From an uncultured Lachnospiraceae bacterium (lineage in GTDB: Bacteria; Bacillota; Clostridia; Lachnospirales; Lachnospiraceae): a DNA stretch of 64,000 nucleotides. Positions within the stretch are counted from its first letter, which is position 1; every line of letters starts with the position of its first letter. A program made the translations under genes and the position numbers. Below are positions 18,585 to 27,883 of this stretch, one piece after another. Under the pieces are notes generated by a model. The model was given only the letters and a program-made list of their open reading frames with translations, was not told the DNA's origin and made no database searches. The DNA is taken from NCBI GenBank assembly GCA_910589385.1, contig CAJUTU010000008.1:1-64000 (forward strand). The letters are read 5' to 3'.

Positions 18585-20375
18585 TTATTCGATTGGTTCG
18601 AAATCCGCAGCCCCGTGTTTACAAAGCGGGCATACGAAATCTTCGGGCAGTTCATCCCCTTCATAGATGTAACCGCACACAACGCAAACGAAGCCTTTCT
18701 TACCTTCTGTCTGCGGCTTCGGTTTAACGTGATTCTGATAGTAGGTGTAGGTCATGGTTTCTACATCTGAGATAACACGTGCCTCTGTGATAGTACAGAT
18801 GAACATTCCATGCGTGTCAAGGTCTACATACTGCTCTACTTTCAATGACATGAAAGAGTTGATGTACCTTGGCAGGAAAGCAAGTCCATTATCAGAACGA
18901 AGCGGCTTGAGGTTAGCAAATTTATCTGCTGTTCTTCCGCTCTGGAAACCAAAAGTCTCAAACACACTAAAAGGTGCGTCGGTGGACAGGCAGTTCAGGT
19001 TCATGATACCTGTCTGCTTGATCACATGATGGGAATAGTTGTCTTTATTGATCGTAACAGCAATCCGGTTCGGTGTATTGGTAACCTGGGAAACGGTATT
19101 CACGATCAGTCCGTTATCTTTCTTTCCGTCATTAGAGGTTACTACATACAGGCCGTAACCGATCTTAAACAATGCGGTCATATCATTTTTATCTGCAGTC
19201 TCGTCCTGCTGTGCCAGATAGTCACGGCAGAGTTCTTCTGCCAAAGCTTCAAGCTGTGCATTGCTGTCTTCATTTAAGGCAGACTTGATCTGGACAGTGG
19301 TATCCGTAAAGGTCAGCTTTTTGCAGCCTTCCAGCATTTTTTTCATGGTCTTTGCGGCCATAGGCGCCCAGGAACCGTTTTCGATCAAGCCCACGATCCG
19401 GTTCTGGAAATTGCGTTCCGTCAGGTGATTGATAAATTCGCGCATAAACGGGAAAATATCTGCATTATAAGTAGTAGTAGCGAGGACCAGTTTTCCATAG
19501 CGGAACGCGTCTTCTACCGCTTCAGCCATGTCGTCTCTTGCCAGGTCAGTTACAACAACTTTCGGGCAGCCTTTTGCAGCCAGCTTTGCAGCCAGGGCTT
19601 CTACGGCTTTCTTTGTATTGCCGTAAACAGAAGTATAAGCGATCACGATACCCTCTGTCTCTACGGAATAAGAGGACCATGTATTATAAAGCCCCAGATA
19701 GTATCCAAGGTTTTCTTTCAAGACAGGGCCATGCAGCGGGCAAATGGTCTGGATGTCCAGCCCGGATGCTTTTTTAAGAAGATTTTGAACCTGTGTGCCA
19801 TATTTTCCAACGATTCCAATATAATAACGGCGTGCTTCGCATGCCCAGTCCTCTTCTACATCAAGGGCGCCGAATTTTCCGAATCCGTCCGCGGAAAACA
19901 GGACTTTATCGAAACTGTCATAAGTCACGATAACTTCCGGCCAATGCACCATTGGCGCGGCAACAAAAGCAAGCTCATGCTTTCCTAAAGAAAGAGTATC
20001 TCCTTCTTTTATGACAAGCTGCCTATCCTCAAAATCCGTGCCGAAAAACTGCTTCATCATGGCAAATGCCTTGGCAGAAGAAACAATCTTGGTATCTTTA
20101 TATACTTGCATGAAGTTTGCGATATTGGCAGAATGGTCCGGCTCCATGTGCTGTATGATCAGATAATCTGGCTTACGGGAACCCAGGACAGATTCAATAT
20201 TGTCCAGCCATTCATGGGTGAAACGGGCATCTACCGTGTCAAATATAGCTGTTTTTTCATCCAAGATCACGTAGGAATTGTAAGACATGCCATTTTCAAC
20301 AACATATTGCCCTTCAAAAAGGTCAACCTTATGGTCGTTAACACCTACATATTTGATATCGTTTGTAATATCCAT
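18585..20375 (-). CDS. Flavodiiron protein with flavin reductase and rubredoxin domains
   Basis: This 596-residue cytosolic protein has four domains. A metallo-beta-lactamase-like di-iron domain (1-245) carries the ligands HMEPDH at about 74-79. A flavodoxin domain (about 250-395) contains TSVYGNTKKA. A flavin reductase-like domain spans about 400-550. A C-terminal rubredoxin (last 45) has CVVCGYIYEGD and CPLCKHG. Such proteins reduce O2 to water or NO to N2O and protect anaerobes. With its own reductase-like and rubredoxin modules, one chain may carry electrons from NAD(P)H to the di-iron site; that is inference. The open frame starts at TTG 20381, but AAGGAG at 20386-20391 fits ATG 20375. 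It is monocistronic. Confidence 0.93.
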   Translation of the reverse strand: MDITNDIKYVGVNDHKVDLFEGQYVVENGMSYNSYVILDEKTAIFDTVDARFTHEWLDNIESVLGSRKPDYLIIQHMEPDHSANIANFMQVYKDTKIVSSAKAFAMMKQFFGTDFEDRQLVIKEGDTLSLGKHELAFVAAPMVHWPEVIVTYDSFDKVLFSADGFGKFGALDVEEDWACEARRYYIGIVGKYGTQVQNLLKKASGLDIQTICPLHGPVLKENLGYYLGLYNTWSSYSVETEGIVIAYTSVYGNTKKAVEALAAKLAAKGCPKVVVTDLARDDMAEAVEDAFRYGKLVLATTTYNADIFPFMREFINHLTERNFQNRIVGLIENGSWAPMAAKTMKKMLEGCKKLTFTDTTVQIKSALNEDSNAQLEALAEELCRDYLAQQDETADKNDMTALFKIGYGLYVVTSNDGKKDNGLIVNTVSQVTNTPNRIAVTINKDNYSHHVIKQTGIMNLNCLSTDAPFSVFETFGFQSGRTADKFANLKPLRSDNGLAFLPRYINSFMSLKVEQYVDLDTHGMFICTITEARVISDVETMTYTYYQNHVKPKPQTEGKKGFVCVVCGYIYEGDELPEDFVCPLCKHGAADFEPIE

Positions 20376-20501
20376 TTGCAATCCACTCCTTTATTTTTTA
20401 TATCTTTCAGATGCATTAGTGTGTCTTTGACACTTTAAGAGGAAGCGTACTGATGCCCGTGCAGGTCATCAACTTCCGCTCCGCTCTAATCGGTGACATA
20501 T

Positions 20502-20529
20502 ATTATACCACTTTTTATTAAGAAAGCAA
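20502..20529 (-). promoter_or_regulatory. Promoter of the flavodiiron gene
   Basis: On the minus strand TTGCTT and TATAAT are 16 bases apart, with an extended -10 (TGGTATAAT). It leaves a leader of about 120 bases. No convincing promoter for the divergent gene at 20679 was found in 20382-20678. Confidence 0.6.
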
Positions 20530-20678
20530 TAAAATATAGTCAAGTACAGGAAAATATGTTAAACTGAAATATAAATTTGATGCAGTATGCATATCTTTCG
20601 GTTTGAAATACAATACACAGTTGTGCAAAATGGCATTGGATAAAATTTTGTCTTACATTTAAAGAAGAAGGTGCTTTC

Positions 20679-23600
20679 ATGTATATAGCAGATTTACATA
20701 TCCATTCCAGATATTCACGTGCTACAAGTAAAGACTGTACACCAGAATATTTAGATCTATGGGCAAGGCGCAAGGGAATCGGAATCGTGGGAAGCGGAGA
20801 TTTTACCCACCCGGCATGGAGGGAAGAACTGGGAGAAAAGCTGGAACCGGCAGAAGACGGGCTTTACACATTAAAAAAGGAGTACCGGATAGAGGATCCT
20901 GCAGCTGCAGATACGATGCAGCCGCGTTTTGTCATTACCGGAGAGATCAGCTCCATTTATAAGAAATACGGCCGGGTGCGTAAAGTACACAGCCTGATCT
21001 TATTGCCTGGGCTTGAAGAGGCAGAAACGGTATCCCGAAAATTGGAAGCGATCGGCAATATCCATTCGGACGGCCGGCCTATCCTTGGGCTGGACTGCCA
21101 TGACCTGCTGGAAATCTTGCTGGAATTATGCCCACAGGCAGTTTATGTCCCGGCCCATATCTGGACGCCGCATTTTTCTCTGTTCGGCGCCTTTTCCGGC
21201 TTTGATTCCGTGGAAGAATGCTATGGGGACTTATCAGCCTATATACATGCCATGGAGACAGGGCTTTCCTCTGACCCTCCGATGAATTGGAGAGTTTCGG
21301 CTCTGGACGGTTATCAATTGATCTCAAATTCAGATGCCCATTCCCCGGCAAAGCTTGGGAGGGAGGCAAATCTTTTAGACATAGAGCTTTCTTATGAGGG
21401 GCTGAGGGAAGCGGTCCAGACAGGAACAGGTTTAAGTGGGACGATTGAATTTTTCCCGGAAGAGGGAAAATATCATTATGACGGACATCGGAAATGCAAT
21501 ATCTGCCTGGAGCCGTTGGAAACAGAAAGACATCACGGTATCTGCCCGGTATGCGGGCGGAAACTGACGATCGGCGTATCTCATCGTATTGAGCAGCTTG
21601 CGGACAGGCCGGAGGGGAGCATCAATGGCAGGGCGCATTTTGAAAGCCTGGTTCCCTTGCCGGAGGTCATTGGGGCGGCACTGGGCTATTCCTCTGCCAG
21701 CGCAAAGGTACAAAGGGAATACTTAAACCTGCTCGGCAGCCTGGGCTCAGAATTTCGGATTTTGAGGGAACTTCCGCTGGAAGATATCCGAAGCGCGTCA
21801 GGTGTTTTGATATGCGAAGGAATCCGGAAGCTGAGAAAAGGCGAGGTAGAACGGATTCCGGGATTTGACGGAGAATATGGGGAAATCCGTCTGTTTACAC
21901 AGAGTGAACTGGATGCTCTGGACGGGCAGCTAAGCCTGTTTCCCGGAAGTGCATTTTCAGAAACCGGATGTTTGGAAAACACAAAGGCAGAGCAGAAACA
22001 GAGCGGCAAGGGGCAGATTTTAAATGAAAAGAGTGCAGATGTGAAAGCTGCACAGAAGATTCTCTTGAATGAAAAACAGCAGCAGGCAGTTCGGGCCATA
22101 GAGCGTGTGACAGCGGTTGCCGCCGGGCCGGGGACCGGAAAAACAAAAACCTTGATTTCCCGTATTTTATACCTTCTGGAGAACAGGAGAGTGAAACCTT
22201 CCAGTATTACGGCAGTGACGTTCACAAACCAGGCAGCAGGGGAACTGAGGATGCGTATCAAAGAACAGATGGGAAAGGGAGCGGCCGCAAAAAAAATACA
22301 AATTGGGACATTTCATTCGATTGCACGGAAGCTTTTGAAGGAGCAGGAAATCGAATTTTCTTTAGCCGGAGACATGGAGACGAAAGAGATTGCTGATACG
22401 ATCATCAAAGAGTTTGGGCTGCAAATAGACAGAAAGAAATTTCTGACAGAGTTATCCAATTATAAAACGAGAGTGGACAAAGAGGTATTATCAGGGATAA
22501 AGCCTGGCAATGCCGGCACAGAACCGAACTTAGAGTCATCATATTCTCAACAGGATATTGATTTTGAATCTAGAGACAGATTAAAACAGGCATTTGAAGC
22601 ATACCAAAGAATCCTAAAAGAGAAGAACGCGATGGATTTTGATGATCTTCTCATAGAGGCATTGCGTCTTGCTAAGGAATCAGGAAATGAATCACAGAGA
22701 AAAGACGGTGCAGGTTCATTTGATTATCTGTTGGTGGATGAATTTCAGGATATCAGCCCTCTGCAGTATCAGTTGATCCAGGCATGGAATCAGAGGGGAA
22801 AAGAATTGTTCGTCATTGGTGATCCAGACCAGGCAATTTATAGATTCCGTGGGGCAGACGCAGGATGCTTTGAGCGTCTGTTAGAGGAATTTCCTCAGAC
22901 TATACAGATTACCCTGGAGGAAAATTATCGTTCCACTCCACAGATTTTGAGTCTGGCAGCGCAAGTGATATCCAGAAATCCAGGAGGAGAAAGGGAATTG
23001 CGGGCGAACACACTGGACGGCGCTGCCGTGAGGATTGTAGAGGCAGACAGTGAGATGTCAGAAGCCATCTTTGTGGCAAAAGAGGTGAACCGTATCACAG
23101 GGGGGATCGGTATGCTGGAAGCCCAGGAAGTCTATGTAGAAAACGAGGGCAGAGTACGGGGGTTTGAAGAGATTGCTGTATTGTACCGGACCCGCCGGCA
23201 GGCAAAGCTTTTGGAGAAGTGCTTGAAAAAGGAGGGGATTCCATATGTCGTGGCAGGAAGAGAGGATTTTCTTTTGGACCCGGCCGTGCGGGGAACGGTC
23301 AGCTTTTTTAAAAGCCTTGCAGACCCTCAGGATGGACTGGCAGGGCAGACAGCGCTGAAGCTTTTATGGAATTTGGAAGCCGGGGATATGACAGCTTCTA
23401 TTTATCAAAATATGAGAGAGAAGTATATGCCGTTTTTGAAAAAGAAAAAACCACAGAAAATCCTGGACGAGTGGATGGAAGATCTACAGTTGGGACAGAA
23501 AAAAGGAATGCAGAAACTATACCGGACCTCTGTGTTTTATCTGACAATGGTGGAATTTATCGAGGCTTTAGATTTTGGGGTAGAAAGTGATTTGAAGCGA

Positions 23601-23930
23601 TGCGGGGAGAAACAGTATACATCCGGCGCGGTCACGCTGATGACTCTTCACGGCTCGAAAGGGTTGGAATTTCCTGTTGTTATGATATATGGGGTCAATA
23701 AGGGTATGATTCCTTTTGAAAATGAAAAGTACCTGTCCGATGAAGAGGAAGAGAGGCGTTTATTCTATGTCGGGCTGACCAGGGCCAGGAAAGAACTGAT
23801 CCTGACGACTTCAAAAGAAGAATCTCCGTTTTTGGAAGAGATTCCAAAGGAGCTGGCCGACAGGGAAAAAGCACATCAGAGCAGAAATACAGGAAACGGC
23901 AGACAGATGAGCCTATTTGACTTTATGTGA
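20679..23930 (+). CDS. Endonuclease Q-like PHP nuclease fused to UvrD/Rep helicase
   Basis: This 1083-residue protein joins two DNA repair modules. Residues 1-240 form a PHP metal-dependent domain (ADLHIHSRYSRA, DFTHPAW, SNSDAHSP). A zinc ribbon follows with CNIC at 273-276 and CPVC at 289-292, then a segment typical of EndoQ/TIGR00375 proteins up to about 415. EndoQ of archaea and some bacilli cuts DNA 5' of deaminated or abasic bases. Residues 460-1060 form a superfamily 1A helicase: Walker A GPGTGKT (483-489), DEFQD, GDPDQAIYRFRG, TLHGSKGLEF and YVGLTRARKE. QLSLF (417-421), between the modules, and QMSLF (1076-1080), at the end, both match the bacterial sliding-clamp-binding consensus. The likely role is nicking at damaged bases followed by unwinding. 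ATG 20679 follows GAAGGTG. It is a single gene closed by a hairpin. Confidence 0.9.
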   Translation: MYIADLHIHSRYSRATSKDCTPEYLDLWARRKGIGIVGSGDFTHPAWREELGEKLEPAEDGLYTLKKEYRIEDPAAADTMQPRFVITGEISSIYKKYGRVRKVHSLILLPGLEEAETVSRKLEAIGNIHSDGRPILGLDCHDLLEILLELCPQAVYVPAHIWTPHFSLFGAFSGFDSVEECYGDLSAYIHAMETGLSSDPPMNWRVSALDGYQLISNSDAHSPAKLGREANLLDIELSYEGLREAVQTGTGLSGTIEFFPEEGKYHYDGHRKCNICLEPLETERHHGICPVCGRKLTIGVSHRIEQLADRPEGSINGRAHFESLVPLPEVIGAALGYSSASAKVQREYLNLLGSLGSEFRILRELPLEDIRSASGVLICEGIRKLRKGEVERIPGFDGEYGEIRLFTQSELDALDGQLSLFPGSAFSETGCLENTKAEQKQSGKGQILNEKSADVKAAQKILLNEKQQQAVRAIERVTAVAAGPGTGKTKTLISRILYLLENRRVKPSSITAVTFTNQAAGELRMRIKEQMGKGAAAKKIQIGTFHSIARKLLKEQEIEFSLAGDMETKEIADTIIKEFGLQIDRKKFLTELSNYKTRVDKEVLSGIKPGNAGTEPNLESSYSQQDIDFESRDRLKQAFEAYQRILKEKNAMDFDDLLIEALRLAKESGNESQRKDGAGSFDYLLVDEFQDISPLQYQLIQAWNQRGKELFVIGDPDQAIYRFRGADAGCFERLLEEFPQTIQITLEENYRSTPQILSLAAQVISRNPGGERELRANTLDGAAVRIVEADSEMSEAIFVAKEVNRITGGIGMLEAQEVYVENEGRVRGFEEIAVLYRTRRQAKLLEKCLKKEGIPYVVAGREDFLLDPAVRGTVSFFKSLADPQDGLAGQTALKLLWNLEAGDMTASIYQNMREKYMPFLKKKKPQKILDEWMEDLQLGQKKGMQKLYRTSVFYLTMVEFIEALDFGVESDLKRCGEKQYTSGAVTLMTLHGSKGLEFPVVMIYGVNKGMIPFENEKYLSDEEEERRLFYVGLTRARKELILTTSKEESPFLEEIPKELADREKAHQSRNTGNGRQMSLFDFM

Positions 23931-24010
23931 ATGCTGTAAGCCAAATGTATGATAGGAATTTCTGCCCCGGCCGTTCCGAAAGAAATCTCGCTTTCAAAGA
24001 AGAAAAACGA

Positions 24011-24050
24011 TGCAGAACAGCTTTGTCTTCAAGCTGTTCTGCACCGGTTT
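24011..24050. terminator. Bidirectional terminator, EndoQ-UvrD / V-ATPase
   Basis: A 13-bp perfect stem (TGCAGAACAGCTT / AAGCTGTTCTGCA) has a 7-nt loop. A T-run follows on the plus side (CCGGTTTTTT) and another on the minus side (TCGTTTTTC). It separates convergent transcripts. Confidence 0.92.
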
Positions 24051-24051
24051 T

Positions 24052-24675
24052 TTATCCTTTTTTTTCTTTCATCCTCTTGATGACCTTCAGACGGGTAAAT
24101 TCTTCCCTGTCTTTTTCCTCCAGAGCATTTGTGATGGAACTGACCAGTTCGGAATACATCGGGATTGTGATATTTTGCAGAGCATTTGCACGCTTCTGTG
24201 TTTTCTTAATATTTGTAGCCAGCCGATAGGCCGCGTTTTCGACCATGGATAACTTTACTGTCAGGTCTTTTACCTTCTGAAATGCCTTCGTGGCCTGGTC
24301 AATGGATTCTCGCGTTGTACTGAACGCGTAGGTCGGCAGTTCATGAGCCGGGGTATATCCCACATGCGGGATTTCCGTACCCATGATACTCCGTGTATGG
24401 ATCTTGATGGAGTTTTCGACCGGAACCGTGTAGGCGAGCTGGGAAACCATGCTGATCCCCTGCTCAATGTTGGCACGCTGCAGACACTGGTAAGCATAAG
24501 TAAAGGTGCTGTCAATCTCATCCTGGATATCTCTGGCTTCATCGATCAGAGACATCAGCTCCCGGATCAGGATATTCCGCTTTTTATCCATCAGGTCATA
24601 TCCCTGCCTGGCGAGGGTCAGAGAGTTTTTCGCCAGCATCAGGTTTCCTTTGGTTGGAAAAGTTCGTGGATCCAT
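24052..24675 (-). CDS. ntpD: V-type ATPase subunit D
   Basis: This 207-residue subunit is the central rotor shaft of the V1 sector. The N-terminal motif PTKGNLMLAKNSLTLARQGYDLMDKKRNIL and long helical ends that form an antiparallel coiled coil are typical. The frame opens at TTG 24684, but AAAGGGGG at about 24688-24695 is only 3 bases away from it, while ATG 24675 sits 12 bases away and matches the family start. It is the last gene of the V-ATPase operon. Confidence 0.95.
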   Translation of the reverse strand: MDPRTFPTKGNLMLAKNSLTLARQGYDLMDKKRNILIRELMSLIDEARDIQDEIDSTFTYAYQCLQRANIEQGISMVSQLAYTVPVENSIKIHTRSIMGTEIPHVGYTPAHELPTYAFSTTRESIDQATKAFQKVKDLTVKLSMVENAAYRLATNIKKTQKRANALQNITIPMYSELVSSITNALEEKDREEFTRLKVIKRMKEKKG

Positions 24676-24712
24676 ATGGTGCAAGCGCCCCCTTTCCTAA
24701 AAAACTATTTCT

Positions 24713-26101
24713 TTATTCGTCTTCCGCCGCAGGCTTATAGTATTTATCCAGAATCTTCGTATCTACACGGTCAAGCTCTTCTCTCGGAAGCATTCCAAGC
24801 AGTTCCCATCCAAGGTCAAGGGTTTCTTCAATGCTCCGGTTCTCATTGACTCCCTGGCCGATATAACGGGTCTCAAATTCCTTCCCAAATGCAAGATATT
24901 TTTTATCGATCGGAGATAATTCATCTTCACCGATAACAGATGCCAGATTCCTGGCGTCTCCCACCTTTGCGTAGGCAGAGAAAAGCTGGTTTGCCAGATC
25001 CTGATGATCCTCCCTTGTAAAACCGGCGCCGATCCCATCCTTCATCAGACGGGACAGGGAAGGCAGGATATTGATCGGCGGATAGATAGACTGCCCATGC
25101 AGCCCACGCTCCAATACGATCTGGCCTTCGGTAATATATCCGGTCAAGTCAGGGATTGGATGAGTGATATCATCATTCGGCATGGTCAGGATTGGGAGCT
25201 GGGTCACAGAACCATTGATTCCCTGGACGATTCCGGCACGCTCATAAAGGGTTGCCAGCTCGCTGTACAGATATCCTGGATAACCTTTACGGCTGGGGAT
25301 CTCCCCTTTTGAAGAGGAAACTTCACGCATGGCCTCGGCAAAAGAGGTCATATCCGTCAAAATGACCAGAATATGCATGTTTAACTCAAAAGCCAGATAT
25401 TCTGCAACTGTAAGAGCAACCTTTGGTGTGATCAGACGTTCTACAACCGGGTCGTTTGCCAGGTTCAAGAACATAGCCACATGGTCGGCAACTCCGCTGT
25501 CCTCAAAGGTACGGCGGAAAAAGTCAGCGACATCGTGCTTGACACCCATTGCGGCAAACACAATGGCAAATTCCTCACTGGAATCACCGCCCAGAGAAGC
25601 CTGCTTTACAATCTGTGCCGCAAGCTGGTCGTGGGGCAGGCCGTTTCCTGAGAAGATCGGCAGCTTCTGCCCGCGGATCAAGGTGGTCAGGCCGTCAATG
25701 GCAGAGATTCCGGTCTGGATAAAGTTTCTGGGGTATTCCCGTTTTACCGGGTTCAGCGGAAGGCCATTTACATCCCGCCTTAATGTGGAAGTCAGCGGCC
25801 CTAATTCATCAATTGGCTCGCCGATCCCGTTGAATGTACGTCCCAGCATATCCGGAGAAAGTGCAATTTCCATCGGATGCCCGGTGAGACGGGTATGGGT
25901 ATTTTTCAGAGACATATTTTCAGAACCTTCAAATACCTGAATGACTGCTCTGTCTTCATAAACCTCAACGATACGCCCGATCTTCCGTTCAGTGCCGTTT
26001 ATGAAGAATTCTACGATCTCATCATAAAAAGCATCCTGTACACCCTCCAGGGCGATCAGAGGGCCGTTGATACTGCTTAAGCCTAAATATTCAATTGCCA
26101 T
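24713..26101 (-). CDS. ntpB: V-type ATPase subunit B
   Basis: The 462-residue non-catalytic nucleotide-binding subunit alternates with subunit A in the V1 head. It contains the expected GLPHDQLAAQI loop in place of a true P-loop, and LILTDMTSFAEALRE-like and RKGYPGYLYSELATLYERAG motifs. Length is normal. A purine-rich site (AAGGGGGAAA) precedes ATG 26101. Confidence 0.97.
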   Translation of the reverse strand: MAIEYLGLSSINGPLIALEGVQDAFYDEIVEFFINGTERKIGRIVEVYEDRAVIQVFEGSENMSLKNTHTRLTGHPMEIALSPDMLGRTFNGIGEPIDELGPLTSTLRRDVNGLPLNPVKREYPRNFIQTGISAIDGLTTLIRGQKLPIFSGNGLPHDQLAAQIVKQASLGGDSSEEFAIVFAAMGVKHDVADFFRRTFEDSGVADHVAMFLNLANDPVVERLITPKVALTVAEYLAFELNMHILVILTDMTSFAEAMREVSSSKGEIPSRKGYPGYLYSELATLYERAGIVQGINGSVTQLPILTMPNDDITHPIPDLTGYITEGQIVLERGLHGQSIYPPINILPSLSRLMKDGIGAGFTREDHQDLANQLFSAYAKVGDARNLASVIGEDELSPIDKKYLAFGKEFETRYIGQGVNENRSIEETLDLGWELLGMLPREELDRVDTKILDKYYKPAAEDE

Positions 26102-26116
26102 GGCATCATTTCCCCC

Positions 26117-27883
26117 TTATGCATTTTTTTCCAGAACACGCTGGTAAAATTCATCGATATCACGGTGGTATTGGTTGAATAATTCCAAACGGTCATTGGG
26201 CACGTCATACTTTATGGAAATGACTCTGTCAAAAATGTCTTCTGATTTTAGTACAGACATCGGATGCCCCATGGTTACCAGTGCGCGGGACTGTTTATAC
26301 AGATACAGGATCGTTTCCATCATTAAAAACTGCTTCTCCATAGAGACACAGGTGTCATCTTTATGGAACGCGTTCTGCTGCAGGAAGCCCAGACGGATCA
26401 CACGGGCAATCTCCAGAACCAATTTCTGGTCGTCAGGCAGCACGTCGCTTCCGATAAGCTTTACGATCTCCAGCAGGCTGCTCTCTGAGTTCAGGAGCGC
26501 CATGATACGGTTCCGGTAATCTACGAATTTTGGTGAAACCCGGTCTTGATACCAGGGAGCCAGGTCGGTCAAATATTCACTGTAGCTTGTCAGCCAGTGG
26601 ATAGCCGGGTAATGCCTTGCATAGGCAAGGGATTTGTCAAGCCCCCAGAAACAGCGGACGAAACGCTTGGTGTTCTGGGTTACTGGTTCGGAGAAGTCGC
26701 CGCCCTGGGGAGACACTGCCCCGATGATCGTTACAGAACCATCTGTATCATTCAGATTGTGCATCATACCTGCTCTTTCATAGAAAGCAGAAAGCTTGGA
26801 TGCCAGATAAGCAGGGAAACCTTCCTCAGCGGGCATTTCTTCCAGACGGCCGGACAGTTCACGCAGCGCCTCTGCCCAGCGGGAGGTGGAGTCCGCCATG
26901 ATCGCGACATCATACCCCATATCTCGGTAATATTCTGCAAGGGTGAGCCCAGTGTAAATGCTGGCCTCACGAGCAGCAACCGGCATATTTGAAGTATTGG
27001 CGATCAAAGTGGTCCGGTCCATCAAAGGATTGCCTGTCCTGGGGTCGGTCAGTTCGCCAAATTCCTCCAGAACCTGTGTCATTTCATTTCCACGTTCTCC
27101 GCATCCGATATAAATGATGATATCGGCATCAGACCATTTTGCGATCTGGTGCTGCGTCATCGTCTTTCCGGTTCCGAACCCGCCAGGGATAGCGGCTGTG
27201 CCTCCCTTGGCAATAGGGAACATGGTATCGACGATACGCTGGCCTGTGATAAGCGGGACGGAGGCTGGGAATCGGTTGTTGACCGGCCTAGGAACACGGA
27301 TCGGCCAGCGCTGTGTCATGGTCAGTTCTTTCATGGAACCGTCGGCCAATTCCAGTGTTACCAGAGTTTCATCAATCGTATATTCCCCATCAGGCACGAC
27401 TTTTACAACTTTTCCTTCAACGTCTGGCGGAACCATGCATTTATGCACGATCGCGCTTGTCTCCGGCACCAGGGCAATGATATCGCCTGCATTCAAGAAA
27501 TCCCCCACAGAGGAAACAATGTGTGCTTTCCACTTTTTGTTCCGGTCAAGAGCATCCACACTTACACCTCTGGTGATAAAGGCGCCGCCGGCTTCGGATA
27601 TCTTTTCCAGCGGACGCTCGATCCCGTCAAAAATATTATTCAAGATGCCGGGCGCCAGGGTAACAGAGACTGCACTTCCGCTGGCAATGACCTCTTCTCC
27701 CGGCCGGAGCCCGGTTGTTTCTTCGTACACCTGGATGGTCGTCATGTCTTTATCAAGCGCAATGACTTCCCCTACCAGTTTTTCTTCCCCTACATACACC
27801 ATTTCCTGCATGCGGAAACCAGTGTTGCCTTTCAGATAGATGACGGGGCCGTTAATCCCATAGATTTTTCCAGTATTAAGCAA
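26117..27883 (-). CDS. ntpA: V-type ATPase catalytic subunit A
   Basis: This is the 588-residue catalytic subunit that hydrolyses or makes ATP. It has the beta-barrel start GKIYGINGPVIYLKG, the long insertion typical of V-type A subunits, the P-loop GGFGTGKT (about 235-242) and MADSTSRWAEALRE. The open frame reaches ATG 27919, but GGAGGT, embedded in the Gly codons at the end of ntpE, sits 7 bases before TTG 27883. That start gives the family length and overlaps the ntpE stop by 8 bases (TTGCTTAA), so TTG 27883 is preferred. Confidence 0.93.
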   Translation of the reverse strand: MLNTGKIYGINGPVIYLKGNTGFRMQEMVYVGEEKLVGEVIALDKDMTTIQVYEETTGLRPGEEVIASGSAVSVTLAPGILNNIFDGIERPLEKISEAGGAFITRGVSVDALDRNKKWKAHIVSSVGDFLNAGDIIALVPETSAIVHKCMVPPDVEGKVVKVVPDGEYTIDETLVTLELADGSMKELTMTQRWPIRVPRPVNNRFPASVPLITGQRIVDTMFPIAKGGTAAIPGGFGTGKTMTQHQIAKWSDADIIIYIGCGERGNEMTQVLEEFGELTDPRTGNPLMDRTTLIANTSNMPVAAREASIYTGLTLAEYYRDMGYDVAIMADSTSRWAEALRELSGRLEEMPAEEGFPAYLASKLSAFYERAGMMHNLNDTDGSVTIIGAVSPQGGDFSEPVTQNTKRFVRCFWGLDKSLAYARHYPAIHWLTSYSEYLTDLAPWYQDRVSPKFVDYRNRIMALLNSESSLLEIVKLIGSDVLPDDQKLVLEIARVIRLGFLQQNAFHKDDTCVSMEKQFLMMETILYLYKQSRALVTMGHPMSVLKSEDIFDRVISIKYDVPNDRLELFNQYHRDIDEFYQRVLEKNA

